Below, piece by piece: positions 1 through 7,759 of a stretch of DNA of 64,000 nucleotides (the stretch's first letter is position 1; each line of letters starts with the position of its first letter). The DNA is taken from positions 10,705 to 74,704 of the forward strand of contig JAGSHN010000017.1 of assembly GCA_029855935.1 (NCBI GenBank), given 5' to 3'. Under the pieces are notes generated by a model that was not told where the DNA came from, searched no databases, and saw nothing but the letters and a program-made list of their open reading frames with translations. Made by a program: the position numbers and the translations under genes. Source of the stretch: Candidatus Thorarchaeota archaeon. GTDB taxonomy: Archaea > Asgardarchaeota > Thorarchaeia > Thorarchaeales > Thorarchaeaceae.

Positions 1-706
1 GTCCCGTGGCGGCCAGCACCTGCCACCAGTTCTGATAGTTCTCGGCCATCAATGAGAACGAGAAGGTGCCGGTGAAGGCGTAGAGGACCAGAATGCCACC
101 GAGCATAAAGGCGTCACCGATGCGCGTGACAATGAAGGCCTTCGTACCGCACTGCGTGTTGTATTCGCCCTCGGTCTCATATTGGAGCAGTGGATTGGAG
201 TATTCAATGCCGTCAGGCTCCCTCTCCGGTGGATTTCTCTTGTCATTCCAGAAGCCGATCAGTCCGTAGGAACAGAAGCCCATTATCTCCCAGCCGATAA
301 AGGCGATGAGGAGGTTGTTGCTGATGACGAGTGTGAGCATCCCACCGCCAAAGACGAGCATCAGGAAGAAGAACCTGTCACGGTCCTCCTCACCAGCCAT
401 GTACTCTGTGGAGTAGACGTAGATGAGGAAGCACAGCGTGCTCGCGAGGACCGTCATGATGACGGACAGTGGGTCTAGGAGAACCTCGAAGTTCAGCCCG
501 AGCGACGGAATCCACGGCCAGCTGGTGGGACCCTTAGGAGAACCTATGTCGTAGAGCAGCGACCACGCGAGGATCATTGTGACGCCCATGAACAGCGCTG
601 GTGTCCAGTCTCGAAGACGGTCGCTGAAACGTCCAAATACGGGGACGAGCAGCGCACCCACGAAGGGCAGCACGAGGAGGAGATAATATGGTAGTCCGAA
701 CAGCAT
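1..706 (-). CDS. nuoL: Complex I proton-pumping subunit NuoL (5' part only)
   Basis: The first 235 residues of a NuoL/ND5-type antiporter-like membrane subunit are visible; the gene continues past the left edge. Translation from the ATG at 706-704 starts MLFGLPYYLLLVLPFVGALL and carries the family signature WEIMGFCSYGLIGFW, whose glutamate belongs to the proton-channel charge network of NuoL. Several hydrophobic helices are evident. It lies 13 bases after the nuoM stop on the same strand and so closes the visible part of the operon. NuoN is not in the window and would be expected further left. Family membership is clear; the C-terminal lateral helix of NuoL cannot be checked. Confidence 0.93.
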   Translation of the reverse strand, partial: MLFGLPYYLLLVLPFVGALLVPVFGRFSDRLRDWTPALFMGVTMILAWSLLYDIGSPKGPTSWPWIPSLGLNFEVLLDPLSVIMTVLASTLCFLIYVYSTEYMAGEEDRDRFFFLMLVFGGGMLTLVISNNLLIAFIGWEIMGFCSYGLIGFWNDKRNPPEREPDGIEYSNPLLQYETEGEYNTQCGTKAFIVTRIGDAFMLGGILVLYAFTGTFSFSLMAENYQNWWQVLAATG

Positions 707-719
707 CTCTTGGCTCACC

Positions 720-2231
720 TCACGGAACTATGTTCAACAGGCCCTGCGTGGCCCCGGCGATGACGTGTACGGCGACATCTGGAAAGACACCGAAGAACAC
801 AATCAGCGCACCGAGCAACACCATTGGAATTGTCATCGACCTCGGCGCGTCCCTCACCGACTCAAGGTTGGTCGGCAGCGGGCCAAGGAACACCTTCATC
901 ACGAAACGCAGCATATAGCCAGCACTGACGATTGTGCTGGATACGGCAAGAATAGACAGCACGAAGAACGGCATACTGCCAATTCCTGCAGGCCCGAGAA
1001 GAGCAGCCTGAAAGCCGCCATTGAACATCATCCACTCACTGGCAAATCCTGAGAGCGGTGGCACTCCAGCGATGCTGAACGCCCCAACAGCCGCTGTGAA
1101 TGCAGTTACCGGCATCCTGTTGGAGAGACCTCCCATCTCTTCGATGTTTCGAGTCCCGGTCTCGTGAATCACCGCGCCGGCGGTCATGAAGAGCAGCCCC
1201 TTTGAGAAGGCGTGATTGATGAGATGGAACAGACCGCCCTGCAGGCCGTACGAGGCCATTACACCGAGAGCGAACAGGACGTATCCCATCTGCGAGACAG
1301 ACGAATACGCCAGCAGCCTCTTGATGTCCTTCTGTGCAAGCGCCATCAGACCGCCATAGAACATCGTGAGAACACCCAGCACGCTCACCCAGAACGACAG
1401 GGCCTGCGCTGCGGCACCGAGCATGATCACTCCGAACCTGACGAGGGCGTATGCACCAGTCTCAATCATCGCACCTGACAGGAGTACGGACACTGGTGTC
1501 GGGGCCTCGGCGTGGACTGGCGGGAGCCACCAATGGATTGGAAACACCGCCATCTTGACGAGAAAGCCAGCTGCCAGGAGTATGAATATCAGCTTCATAG
1601 TGCTCAGAGCCATTTCTGATGTGAGGATCACACCGATGTCGGTCATTACAAAGGAGCCGGTGATGGCGTACAGTAGAGCGAATCCCGCAAGGATGGCCAG
1701 CGCACCTGACTGAGTGTAGAGCCAGAACTTCATCGCCGTGCGCTTGCGGGTCTCTGGAATGCCCCAGAACAGAATCAGGAAGTACGACGGGACGAGCATC
1801 AGCTCCCAAGCCATGAAGAACTCCACAAGGTTGGTCGCCAGTGTGACCCACTGCATACCCATTATGAAGAACAGAAGGTTGGAGAAGAATGTCCCTCTGT
1901 TCTCTGTGTGGCTCGTGTAGCCGATGGCATAGATCACGGAGAGAAAACCCAGGATAACAACTGCAAACGTGATTGGGAACGCAACGCCGTCGAGTAGAAG
2001 ACCAAAGCTGCCCAGCACTGAGGACCACTCGACGACCTCCATTATGGGCTCATTGAAGACGACTATGTGGTAGAATGACGGCAACATCAAGAGCATTGAC
2101 AGGCCGGAGAAGACGGCGGCTGCAGTGCCAGCACGTTGCTCCAATGCTCCACGAAAGATGTAGATGAACAGTGCGCCGAGGAACATCACTATCAGTGATA
2201 GTGACATCAATGAGAATCCACTCAACAGCAT
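720..2231 (-). CDS. nuoM: Complex I proton-pumping subunit NuoM
   Basis: 503 residues, about 14 hydrophobic helices, the usual NuoM/ND4 length. The helix-5 motif MAWELMLVPSYF holds the conserved glutamate that distinguishes NuoM-like subunits. The channel lysine lies in GFLVKMAVFPIHWWLP, followed by a second lysine region at LAQKDIKRLLAYSS and the histidine/lysine pair in INHAFSKGLLF. It translocates protons in the membrane arm when quinone is reduced. The start directly abuts the nuoI stop, so the two are almost certainly co-translated. NuoN is the alternative assignment, but the helix-5 motif favours NuoM. Confidence 0.93.
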   Translation of the reverse strand: MLLSGFSLMSLSLIVMFLGALFIYIFRGALEQRAGTAAAVFSGLSMLLMLPSFYHIVVFNEPIMEVVEWSSVLGSFGLLLDGVAFPITFAVVILGFLSVIYAIGYTSHTENRGTFFSNLLFFIMGMQWVTLATNLVEFFMAWELMLVPSYFLILFWGIPETRKRTAMKFWLYTQSGALAILAGFALLYAITGSFVMTDIGVILTSEMALSTMKLIFILLAAGFLVKMAVFPIHWWLPPVHAEAPTPVSVLLSGAMIETGAYALVRFGVIMLGAAAQALSFWVSVLGVLTMFYGGLMALAQKDIKRLLAYSSVSQMGYVLFALGVMASYGLQGGLFHLINHAFSKGLLFMTAGAVIHETGTRNIEEMGGLSNRMPVTAFTAAVGAFSIAGVPPLSGFASEWMMFNGGFQAALLGPAGIGSMPFFVLSILAVSSTIVSAGYMLRFVMKVFLGPLPTNLESVRDAPRSMTIPMVLLGALIVFFGVFPDVAVHVIAGATQGLLNIVP

Positions 2232-2663
2232 TCAACGAAACCTCCTGCCTCGCCATTCAAGCGGCTCGCGTTCCAGTGTCTCGATTCTCTCTGGGTCGTA
2301 GTGCAAGGCCTCACGTGACGGCTCGCTCAGGTCGACCACTGGAGTGTGGAACAGGGCATTGAACCGGCACGCCTCCACGCACAGGCCACAGAAGATGCAC
2401 CTCGTGTAGTCGAAGTAAAGGGCGGCGTCCTTCTCGTACTTGCGGTCGCTCTTGTCGATGCGGATGGCCACGACCGGGCACGCGCGGACGCACTGACCGC
2501 ACGCCGTACAGTTCTCTCGAATGTGTATGTGGCGGCCACGTGTGCGCTCCGGGTACTCGCGGTCCTCAAAGGGATAGAAGTACGTGAAGGGTCGTGAGAA
2601 CGTCTGACGCACGATGTGTTTCAGCACGCGAAAGATATCGCCCAGAACTCTAATCATTCCCAT
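2232..2663 (-). CDS. nuoI: Complex I ferredoxin-like subunit NuoI
   Basis: 143 residues with two 8Fe-ferredoxin motifs, CTACGQCVRACP and CIFCGLCVEACR, which bind clusters N6a and N6b that pass electrons towards N2 in NuoB. A longer reading frame opens at 2708 inside nuoH, but the ATG at 2663 is preferred: it sits 4 bases after the nuoH stop and has the strong ribosome-binding sequence GGAGGAGG about 8 bases upstream. The N-terminal helix (MIRVLGDIFRVLKHIVRQTF) is the usual amphipathic membrane-lying segment. All eight cysteines are present, so the peripheral arm has a complete path into NuoB even though no NuoEFG is seen. Confidence 0.95.
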   Translation of the reverse strand: MGMIRVLGDIFRVLKHIVRQTFSRPFTYFYPFEDREYPERTRGRHIHIRENCTACGQCVRACPVVAIRIDKSDRKYEKDAALYFDYTRCIFCGLCVEACRFNALFHTPVVDLSEPSREALHYDPERIETLEREPLEWRGRRFR

Positions 2664-2667
2664 CTCT

Positions 2668-3849
2668 CTATCCTCCTCCTGCGAGAATGCCAGCGAGCCC
2701 CGGCACATACGCCAGCACGAGCAGCGCGACTATGATGTTCAGCATTGACAGCGGGAGGAGATACCTCCAGCTGTACTTTACTATCTGGTCCTGTCGAATC
2801 CTGTAGAAGGACGACGTAACGATGATCATCCCGAAGAGGACAACAAGGAACTTGAGGAAGAAGTTCAGGAACGGCGGAAAGCCGGGAACGCCGTACTCGC
2901 CGCCGAAGAAGAGCGCCACGATAAGCGCGGAGTAGAGGACCTGCTTGGCGAACTCGGCAAAGTAGGTGAGCGTGAAGTAGACTCCCGAGAGCTCGGTCCT
3001 CCAGCCGAATATGACCTCCGAGTCCGCCACAGGGGCGTCAAAGGGCACCAACCCTATGCTGATGACTGCGGAGACGAGGAAGGTGACAAAGCAGACGGGC
3101 AGCAGAACGACGTACCAGAGGTGCGTCTGGGCCTGCGATATCTGCAGCACGCTGAGCGAGCCTGCAAGAAGAGCGGGACCAACTGAGGACACTATGAGCG
3201 GTATCTCGGCCGCGAACTGGTTACTTGCCGCCCGAAATCCACCGACTAGGGTGTACTTCGAGCCGCTTATCCAGCCCGTCAGCAAAGAGATGACAGGCAC
3301 GGCCGTCAGGAACGCGAACACGAGCACGAGGCTGACGGAGAGGTCGGTTATCACCCACTCGCTGGTCCACGGTACAAAGGCGAAGGGCGTGAGCACGACT
3401 AGCAGTAGGAAGGACGGGAGAAGCCGATACATCCACCGCTTCGCTCCACGCGGGATGATTATCTCCTTCGAAATGAGCTTGATTGCGTCGGCGAAGATCT
3501 GAAGGCCTCCGTACTTTCCGATGTGGAAAGGACCACGACGAGCCTGTACACGGCCCCACACCTTTCGTGTGAACCACACGTCAAAGATTATGAGCATCAG
3601 GACGAAGACGAGACCGGGGAAGACTATTGCCTTGAACAGCAGCAGCCAGTTGTCTAGCGCGAGATTCCACGCCCAGACAAAGACACCCCAAGCCCAGTTG
3701 AACACGCCTACTGCCAGCGTGTATACCCAGACAATGATACCATGGATCCAGTCCGGGATTCCACGCAGCCAGCCAATGATGTCAATGTTGTCGAACAGTT
3801 GCAACAGCAAGGCGTTCAATGTCATCCCTCCGTTCACCGGTCCCACCAT
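2668..3849 (-). CDS. nuoH: Complex I membrane subunit NuoH
   Basis: 393 residues, multi-spanning, with NuoH/ND1 motifs RVQARRGPFHIGKYGGLQ and PFDAPVADSEVIFGW from the loops that line the quinone chamber. It anchors the peripheral arm. The protein is longer than the usual 320-340 residues because of about 60 extra N-terminal residues holding a tryptophan-rich hydrophobic helix (residues about 38-58). The start is ambiguous: ATG 3849 overlaps nuoD by 16 bases, GTG 3837 would give a 4-base GTGA overlap like others in this operon, and ATG 3825 lies just after the nuoD stop. Residue numbers here use 3849. Confidence 0.92.
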   Translation of the reverse strand: MVGPVNGGMTLNALLLQLFDNIDIIGWLRGIPDWIHGIIVWVYTLAVGVFNWAWGVFVWAWNLALDNWLLLFKAIVFPGLVFVLMLIIFDVWFTRKVWGRVQARRGPFHIGKYGGLQIFADAIKLISKEIIIPRGAKRWMYRLLPSFLLLVVLTPFAFVPWTSEWVITDLSVSLVLVFAFLTAVPVISLLTGWISGSKYTLVGGFRAASNQFAAEIPLIVSSVGPALLAGSLSVLQISQAQTHLWYVVLLPVCFVTFLVSAVISIGLVPFDAPVADSEVIFGWRTELSGVYFTLTYFAEFAKQVLYSALIVALFFGGEYGVPGFPPFLNFFLKFLVVLFGMIIVTSSFYRIRQDQIVKYSWRYLLPLSMLNIIVALLVLAYVPGLAGILAGGG

Positions 3850-4970
3850 CCTGGGTACGGGTCCAGACTGCCGAACACGACAATGAAGTCAGCAAACGTC
3901 GACCCGGGGACCAGATGCTTCAGGCTGTAGTAGGAGGCGAAGCACGGCCCGCGAATCTTCGCTCGGTACGGTGTCTGCGCCTTCTCTGTCGTCTTGAGCC
4001 AGACGGTCGTCACTCCCCGTGTCCCCTCGACCCGGCCATAGGCCTCTCCGGCCGGGAGACGGTTCGTCTTGGCCCGCGCCTTGGGGTCGACGATAGGCCC
4101 CTCAGGTATCTGCGGCAGCAGCTGCCGGATTATGTTGATGGATGTCTCGACCTCAAGGAATCTCTGGACCATCCTGTCGTACGCATCGCTCTGACCGGGA
4201 TGGTCCGGATTATCAACAACGGGCACCTCCCAGTCGACAAGGTCATACGCCAAGTTGAGGTCAGGCCAGTCCTTGCGAAGATCCATAGGCACGCCACAGG
4301 CCTTGATGTTCGGTCCACTGAGGCCCCACCTGAGAGCATCCTCGTAGCTGAATAGTGCAATGCCCTTGGTCCGCATTCTGAAGGTCGGGCTGCGGAGAAG
4401 CATGTCTTTGAACTTTGGCAGATGCTGTTCCAGTCGCTGTAGCGCCCTGTCAAGCTTCTTGAGGACCTTCTCATTGAAGTCGTACCTGACGCCACCGGGA
4501 GTGCTGAAGGAGACTGCGTGCCGTGAGCCGGTCAGCTCCTCGAACGTGTCCAGGAAGAACTCTCGGTCCACCCATGGCCATAGTGTCATAGCAAACAGAC
4601 CGAGCTCTGCCGAGAACTGACCCCACCAGAACTGTAGCGAGTGTATCCTGCTGGCCTCCATCATTATCGTTCTGAGGACCTTCGCACGTTCGGGCACCTC
4701 CACGCCCGCGATCTGCTCCACTGCGCTGATGTACGGGTACTCGGCAAGAAACGCCTCAAGCATACACATCCTCTCAAGTACGAGAGGACCCTGTTTGAAC
4801 GTACGAAACTCAAGGACCTTCTCTGCGGAACGATGGAAATAGCCAGCGTGAGGGTCACACTCCACAATGAAGTCGCCCACCACCGTGAGCTTGGCGGCCC
4901 AACCGTGGGCCGACACATGCTGGGGCCCGAACCACATCTCAACAGCTTCGTCGCGTATGTCGGGGCTCAT
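3834..4970 (-). CDS. nuoD: Complex I 49-kDa-type subunit NuoD
   Basis: 378 residues of the NuoD/Nqo4 family, forming the quinone chamber with NuoB and NuoH. The quinone-site histidine is present in GPQHVSAHG (H22, matching Thermus Nqo4 H38). The partner tyrosine (Nqo4 Y87) is replaced: the stretch RMCMLEAF (67-74) aligns without gaps to Nqo4 RMDYLHSF, so Met70 is at the tyrosine position and Cys69 at the preceding aspartate. The C-terminus SLDPYPGWWDR lacks the CxxC of NiFe hydrogenases, as expected for complex I. It overlaps nuoC by 4 bases. Family call is firm; quinone chemistry may be unusual. Confidence 0.95.
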   Translation of the reverse strand: MSPDIRDEAVEMWFGPQHVSAHGWAAKLTVVGDFIVECDPHAGYFHRSAEKVLEFRTFKQGPLVLERMCMLEAFLAEYPYISAVEQIAGVEVPERAKVLRTIMMEASRIHSLQFWWGQFSAELGLFAMTLWPWVDREFFLDTFEELTGSRHAVSFSTPGGVRYDFNEKVLKKLDRALQRLEQHLPKFKDMLLRSPTFRMRTKGIALFSYEDALRWGLSGPNIKACGVPMDLRKDWPDLNLAYDLVDWEVPVVDNPDHPGQSDAYDRMVQRFLEVETSINIIRQLLPQIPEGPIVDPKARAKTNRLPAGEAYGRVEGTRGVTTVWLKTTEKAQTPYRAKIRGPCFASYYSLKHLVPGSTFADFIVVFGSLDPYPGWWDR

Positions 4971-5491
4971 TCCTTGTTCGCCTCCTGTCTGCGTGGTCTT
5001 GGCTGCGGTAGTCCAGACTCGGCCAGCCTCCTCCGGTCTGGCTGGAAGCTCTTCCTGAGCGGATACTTCCCGACCAGCTCATCAGGCAGAAGCAGTGGTC
5101 TCAGGTCGGGATGGCCTCTGAAGCCGATCCCGAACATCTCGTGAGTCTCCCGTTCGTGCCACTCAAGGCCTGGGAATATGTCACAGACCGAGTCAATCTC
5201 CGGCTCCTCACCCTCCAGCTCGACCCTGAGCTGCACAAGTACTCTGATATCGTGTGACCAGAAGTAGTAGATAAGCTGATAGCGATCATCCTGTAGGTCG
5301 ACGCCGAACATAGACTCAGGTAGAGCGTGAGGGAGCAGCTCATCGACGGACTTGACGACATCACGAATCATCCCTGCAGGTACTGTGAGTTCTGCGGTCT
5401 GGCCCTCGATCTTGTGGGCCTCAACACCGGGATGACGACGCATCAGCTCGGCCGCTACCTCAGACGGTGTAGTCGGTGGCGCCAACCTCAC
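4967..5491 (-). CDS. nuoC: Complex I 30-kDa-type subunit NuoC
   Basis: 174 residues with the NuoC signature WHERETHEMFGIGFRGHPDL followed by PLLLPDE and PLRKSF. NuoC is a structural subunit of the connecting module that packs against NuoD. NuoC and NuoD are separate genes here, not fused as in some bacteria. The start overlaps the nuoK stop by 4 bases and the stop overlaps the nuoD start by 4, so translation is probably coupled across K-C-D. Confidence 0.94.
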   Translation of the reverse strand: MRLAPPTTPSEVAAELMRRHPGVEAHKIEGQTAELTVPAGMIRDVVKSVDELLPHALPESMFGVDLQDDRYQLIYYFWSHDIRVLVQLRVELEGEEPEIDSVCDIFPGLEWHERETHEMFGIGFRGHPDLRPLLLPDELVGKYPLRKSFQPDRRRLAESGLPQPRPRRQEANKE

Positions 5492-5805
5492 GACACCTCC
5501 TCCGTTCTAGTGACCGGGATCCCCAGGTCCACGGTCCTGTATCTGCGATGGTAGAGAAGCATCAGGACCATTGCAAGGGCGGTCTCGGCTGCGGCCACTG
5601 CGATGACTAGGATGACAAGCGCCTGGGCCGTGAATGTGAAGAATGGTCCGTACAACGCCAGCGCAATGAGGGCGATGTTGACCCCATTGGCCATGATCTC
5701 GGCACTGATCAGTATCCTGATGAGATTGCGCTTGGAGACCATCCCGTAGGCACCCATACCAATCAGTATGAGGGCCAGCACCATGTACCAGCTCAGCGGA
5801 ACCAT
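5488..5805 (-). CDS. nuoK: Complex I membrane subunit NuoK
   Basis: 105 residues, three hydrophobic helices, the standard NuoK/ND4L size. Both membrane glutamates needed for proton transfer along the central axis are visible, E36 in ILISAEIMANGVN and E74 in AAAETALAMVLML. It abuts nuoJ with no gap and overlaps nuoC by 4 bases. Its place upstream of nuoC is unusual: J and K occupy the slot where nuoB is commonly found. Confidence 0.95.
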   Translation of the reverse strand: MVPLSWYMVLALILIGMGAYGMVSKRNLIRILISAEIMANGVNIALIALALYGPFFTFTAQALVILVIAVAAAETALAMVLMLLYHRRYRTVDLGIPVTRTEEVS

Positions 5806-6459
5806 CTACTCAACCTCCTTCTCCTCCTTAACGTCACGTGCCTCAAGGACTGGCATCCCAGATGTGGCGCTCTCGGGCTCACTCTCCTCAGGGATCGGGA
5901 GGGAGAAGTCTTCCGTTCTCGGACGAAGCTGTTCCTCCTTCTCCATCCTTATGATCGCGACAGAACCGACTAGCCCAACGAAGAGAAGCATAGCAATTAT
6001 CTCGAGATAGACAGCGTGCGTTCCCCAGAGCCACTCAGCAAGTCCCTCGAGACTCTGCGACAACGGGATGTGTTCAGGCGGGATGCTCTCCTGCCATGGA
6101 AACAGCAGCGCGATGAGCGCTGATATGACTACAACCGAGATGGAGAGCACCAAGCCCACCTTCCGCATTCGGGGTGAATGTAGCACTTCCAGTGTCGAGT
6201 CCTGTGCCCTTGGGATGAGTAGTACACCAAAGATGATCAGTGCTGTTATGCCACCAGTGTAGATGGCTATCTGGAGCCCTGCGACGAACGGGGCTTCTAG
6301 CAGGATGAATATCCCTGCAACCCCCGTGGCCATAAAGCCGAAGAAGAACGCAGCATAGACGATGTCCCTATGCTCGAGCGCCAAGTAGGCAAGGACTATC
6401 ACCACACCCGCGATGAGCAGGAACTCGATATTCTCGAAGAGTATCTCAGCCTCTTGCAT
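5806..6459 (-). CDS. nuoJ: Complex I membrane subunit NuoJ
   Basis: 217 residues from ATG 6459, five predicted helices plus a charged C-terminal tail of about 45 residues. The helix-3 region with the pi-bulge appears in VAGLQIAIYTGGITALIIFG. The reading frame is open to 6513, but 6459 is chosen because GGAGG lies about 9 bases upstream, overlapping the nuoA stop codon, and the family begins at this point. The frame ends immediately before nuoK. The acidic tail (EEKEVE end) is longer than in typical NuoJ and has no assigned role. Confidence 0.92.
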   Translation of the reverse strand: MQEAEILFENIEFLLIAGVVIVLAYLALEHRDIVYAAFFFGFMATGVAGIFILLEAPFVAGLQIAIYTGGITALIIFGVLLIPRAQDSTLEVLHSPRMRKVGLVLSISVVVISALIALLFPWQESIPPEHIPLSQSLEGLAEWLWGTHAVYLEIIAMLLFVGLVGSVAIIRMEKEEQLRPRTEDFSLPIPEESEPESATSGMPVLEARDVKEEKEVE

Positions 6460-6466
6460 CGTGAAC

Positions 6467-6901
6467 TCATCCCTCCGAATGCAACCCCGTGGCCTGCTCC
6501 TTGGCAGCCTCATAGAGGGCTACCACCTCGGGACCCGTCATCTGCGCCTTTGGTAGAATCTTCAGAACAAACATCACAGCAGCCATTATGACCGCAGCAA
6601 AGACTACGACCTGCCACACAACGAACACCGAGGTCCTCAGTGCTGAGACCGCATACAGCCACATGAAAGCGCCCATCACGTCCACTACGAGAAACAGTAC
6701 CGTGTAGATGATGTAGCTGTACGGAAAGCTGATCCGAGCCGGACCGAGAGGCTCCTCGCCACATTCGTAGGTGGATGTCTTCTCCGAGTTCTGGAGGACA
6801 TGCGGACGCAGGACCCACGATGCAAGCAGCATCACGATTACGAGTGCTGTGACAAGGCCCATCCATAAGAGTAGAGGCACAAAGTCGATGAACAGTCGCA
6901 C
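6467..6901 (-). CDS. nuoA: Complex I membrane subunit NuoA, first gene of operon
   Basis: 144 residues with three helices and the NuoA/ND3 loop motif STYECGEEPLGPARISF, whose cysteine lies in the flexible loop near the quinone site. The start is a GTG at 6901-6899, with GGAG about 10 bases upstream. It is the promoter-proximal gene of the A-J-K-C-D-H-I-M-L operon; nothing coding is recognisable for about 850 bases upstream. In most complex I operons nuoB follows nuoA; here nuoJ does, 7 bases downstream. Confidence 0.94.
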   Translation of the reverse strand: MRLFIDFVPLLLWMGLVTALVIVMLLASWVLRPHVLQNSEKTSTYECGEEPLGPARISFPYSYIIYTVLFLVVDVMGAFMWLYAVSALRTSVFVVWQVVVFAAVIMAAVMFVLKILPKAQMTGPEVVALYEAAKEQATGLHSEG

Positions 6902-7039
6902 TACAGTCCAGCTCCGTTGCAGGTCACAGGCGGTCAGTCAATTGCGGCCAACCCGGTACCCGACTCGTTGGGCGCCCAGGCTGCCGTGTAAGAAGGTCAT
7001 CCAAGCCTGGTTCTTGGTCTCCGTCGTGGCTCTATGGGT

Positions 7040-7049
7040 GATAAAAACG
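7040..7049 (-). promoter_or_regulatory. Possible TATA box of the nuo operon
   Basis: The minus strand reads GCGTTTTTATC, a T/A-rich element in a GC-rich context, about 140 bases before the nuoA GTG. If used, it implies a leader of roughly 115 bases. No better element is visible closer to nuoA. Weak evidence. Confidence 0.25.
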
Positions 7050-7321
7050 CTTCGCCATGTGACTATGACCTTTTGTCGACCCACGCACTGGCCCCACTGA
7101 CCTTGCGGAAGAAGAAAACAGGAAGGAGTGCTACCACGGCAATAGGTGCGAGGGCTGGCCGCGAATTTGATCCGTGTACTGGTTCTTGCCAACAACGATT
7201 CTGATTGCAAAGATCACTATGGCCGCCCGATCTTGTCGCAGTTGAAGTGTGCCCGCCTAGGTCTACTACCACATTGATGTCGTGACCTCACATCCCCACC
7301 GGAATTCCGACAATAGTACTG

Positions 7322-7336
7322 GTGATTCAGAATCAC
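7322..7336. promoter_or_regulatory. 15-base perfect palindrome GTGATTC-A-GAATCAC
   Basis: GTGATTC (7322-7328), one central base, GAATCAC (7330-7336). The two-fold symmetry and size fit a dimeric helix-turn-helix regulator site. It lies in non-coding DNA 420 bases upstream of nuoA and 420 bases upstream of the divergent gene at 7760, so its target is unclear. Confidence 0.3.
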
Positions 7337-7727
7337 GATGCGCCTGATGACTCCTCGACGCACTGTGTCAATCCGCTACCGAGTCTTGTGTTTTTCCACA
7401 TCTAGATTCAGAAGTGCTCCAATCGAGCCGTCTATGGTTGCTGGTACTATGATGGAGTGAAGGGACTGCCATGCCTATGAAAGGCCAGACTTTCTCTTTT
7501 CGACAGGCAATTGACAGTGCAGAATGACACATGCTGGACCGGCATCAAGAAGCGTCCCCATCACGGCAATGAGAAACCAAGTCCTTGCACCCAACCACAC
7601 AATGACCTTATGCAACAACAGGGTAGGGATTTGCAAGGTGATTCGATATCGGTCTAGGGACCCCGAGCCGTTCTGAGGCGCCTGACAAGAGGACGCGAAC
7701 AAGATATTCCCTCGCAGAGAACCACGC

Positions 7728-7733
7728 TTAAAT
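7728..7733 (+). promoter_or_regulatory. TATA box of a leaderless gene
   Basis: TTAAAT at 27-32 bases before the ATG at 7760. That distance places transcription start at or within a few bases of the start codon, so the mRNA should be leaderless. Confidence 0.5.
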
Positions 7734-7759
7734 GCTCTTGAGATGATAGTATCACGAGA

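Larger units (their letters stand above)
6902..7759. other. Gene-free stretch upstream of nuoA
   Basis: No convincing complete gene in about 860 bases. On the minus strand, fragments at 7063-7210 read like a hydrophobic C-terminal anchor (APIAVVALLPVFFFRKVSG) and a broken membrane segment in another frame, which may be relics of a secreted-protein gene. Base composition is less GC-rich than the flanks. It holds a 15-base perfect palindrome at 7322-7336 and the promoter of the gene at 7760. Confidence 0.4.

Noticed and set aside
3834-4970. NiFe-hydrogenase large subunit instead of NuoD
   Set aside because: The C-terminal CxxC is absent (DPYPGWWDR) and only one cysteine of the N-terminal pair position is present; all neighbours are true complex I subunits.
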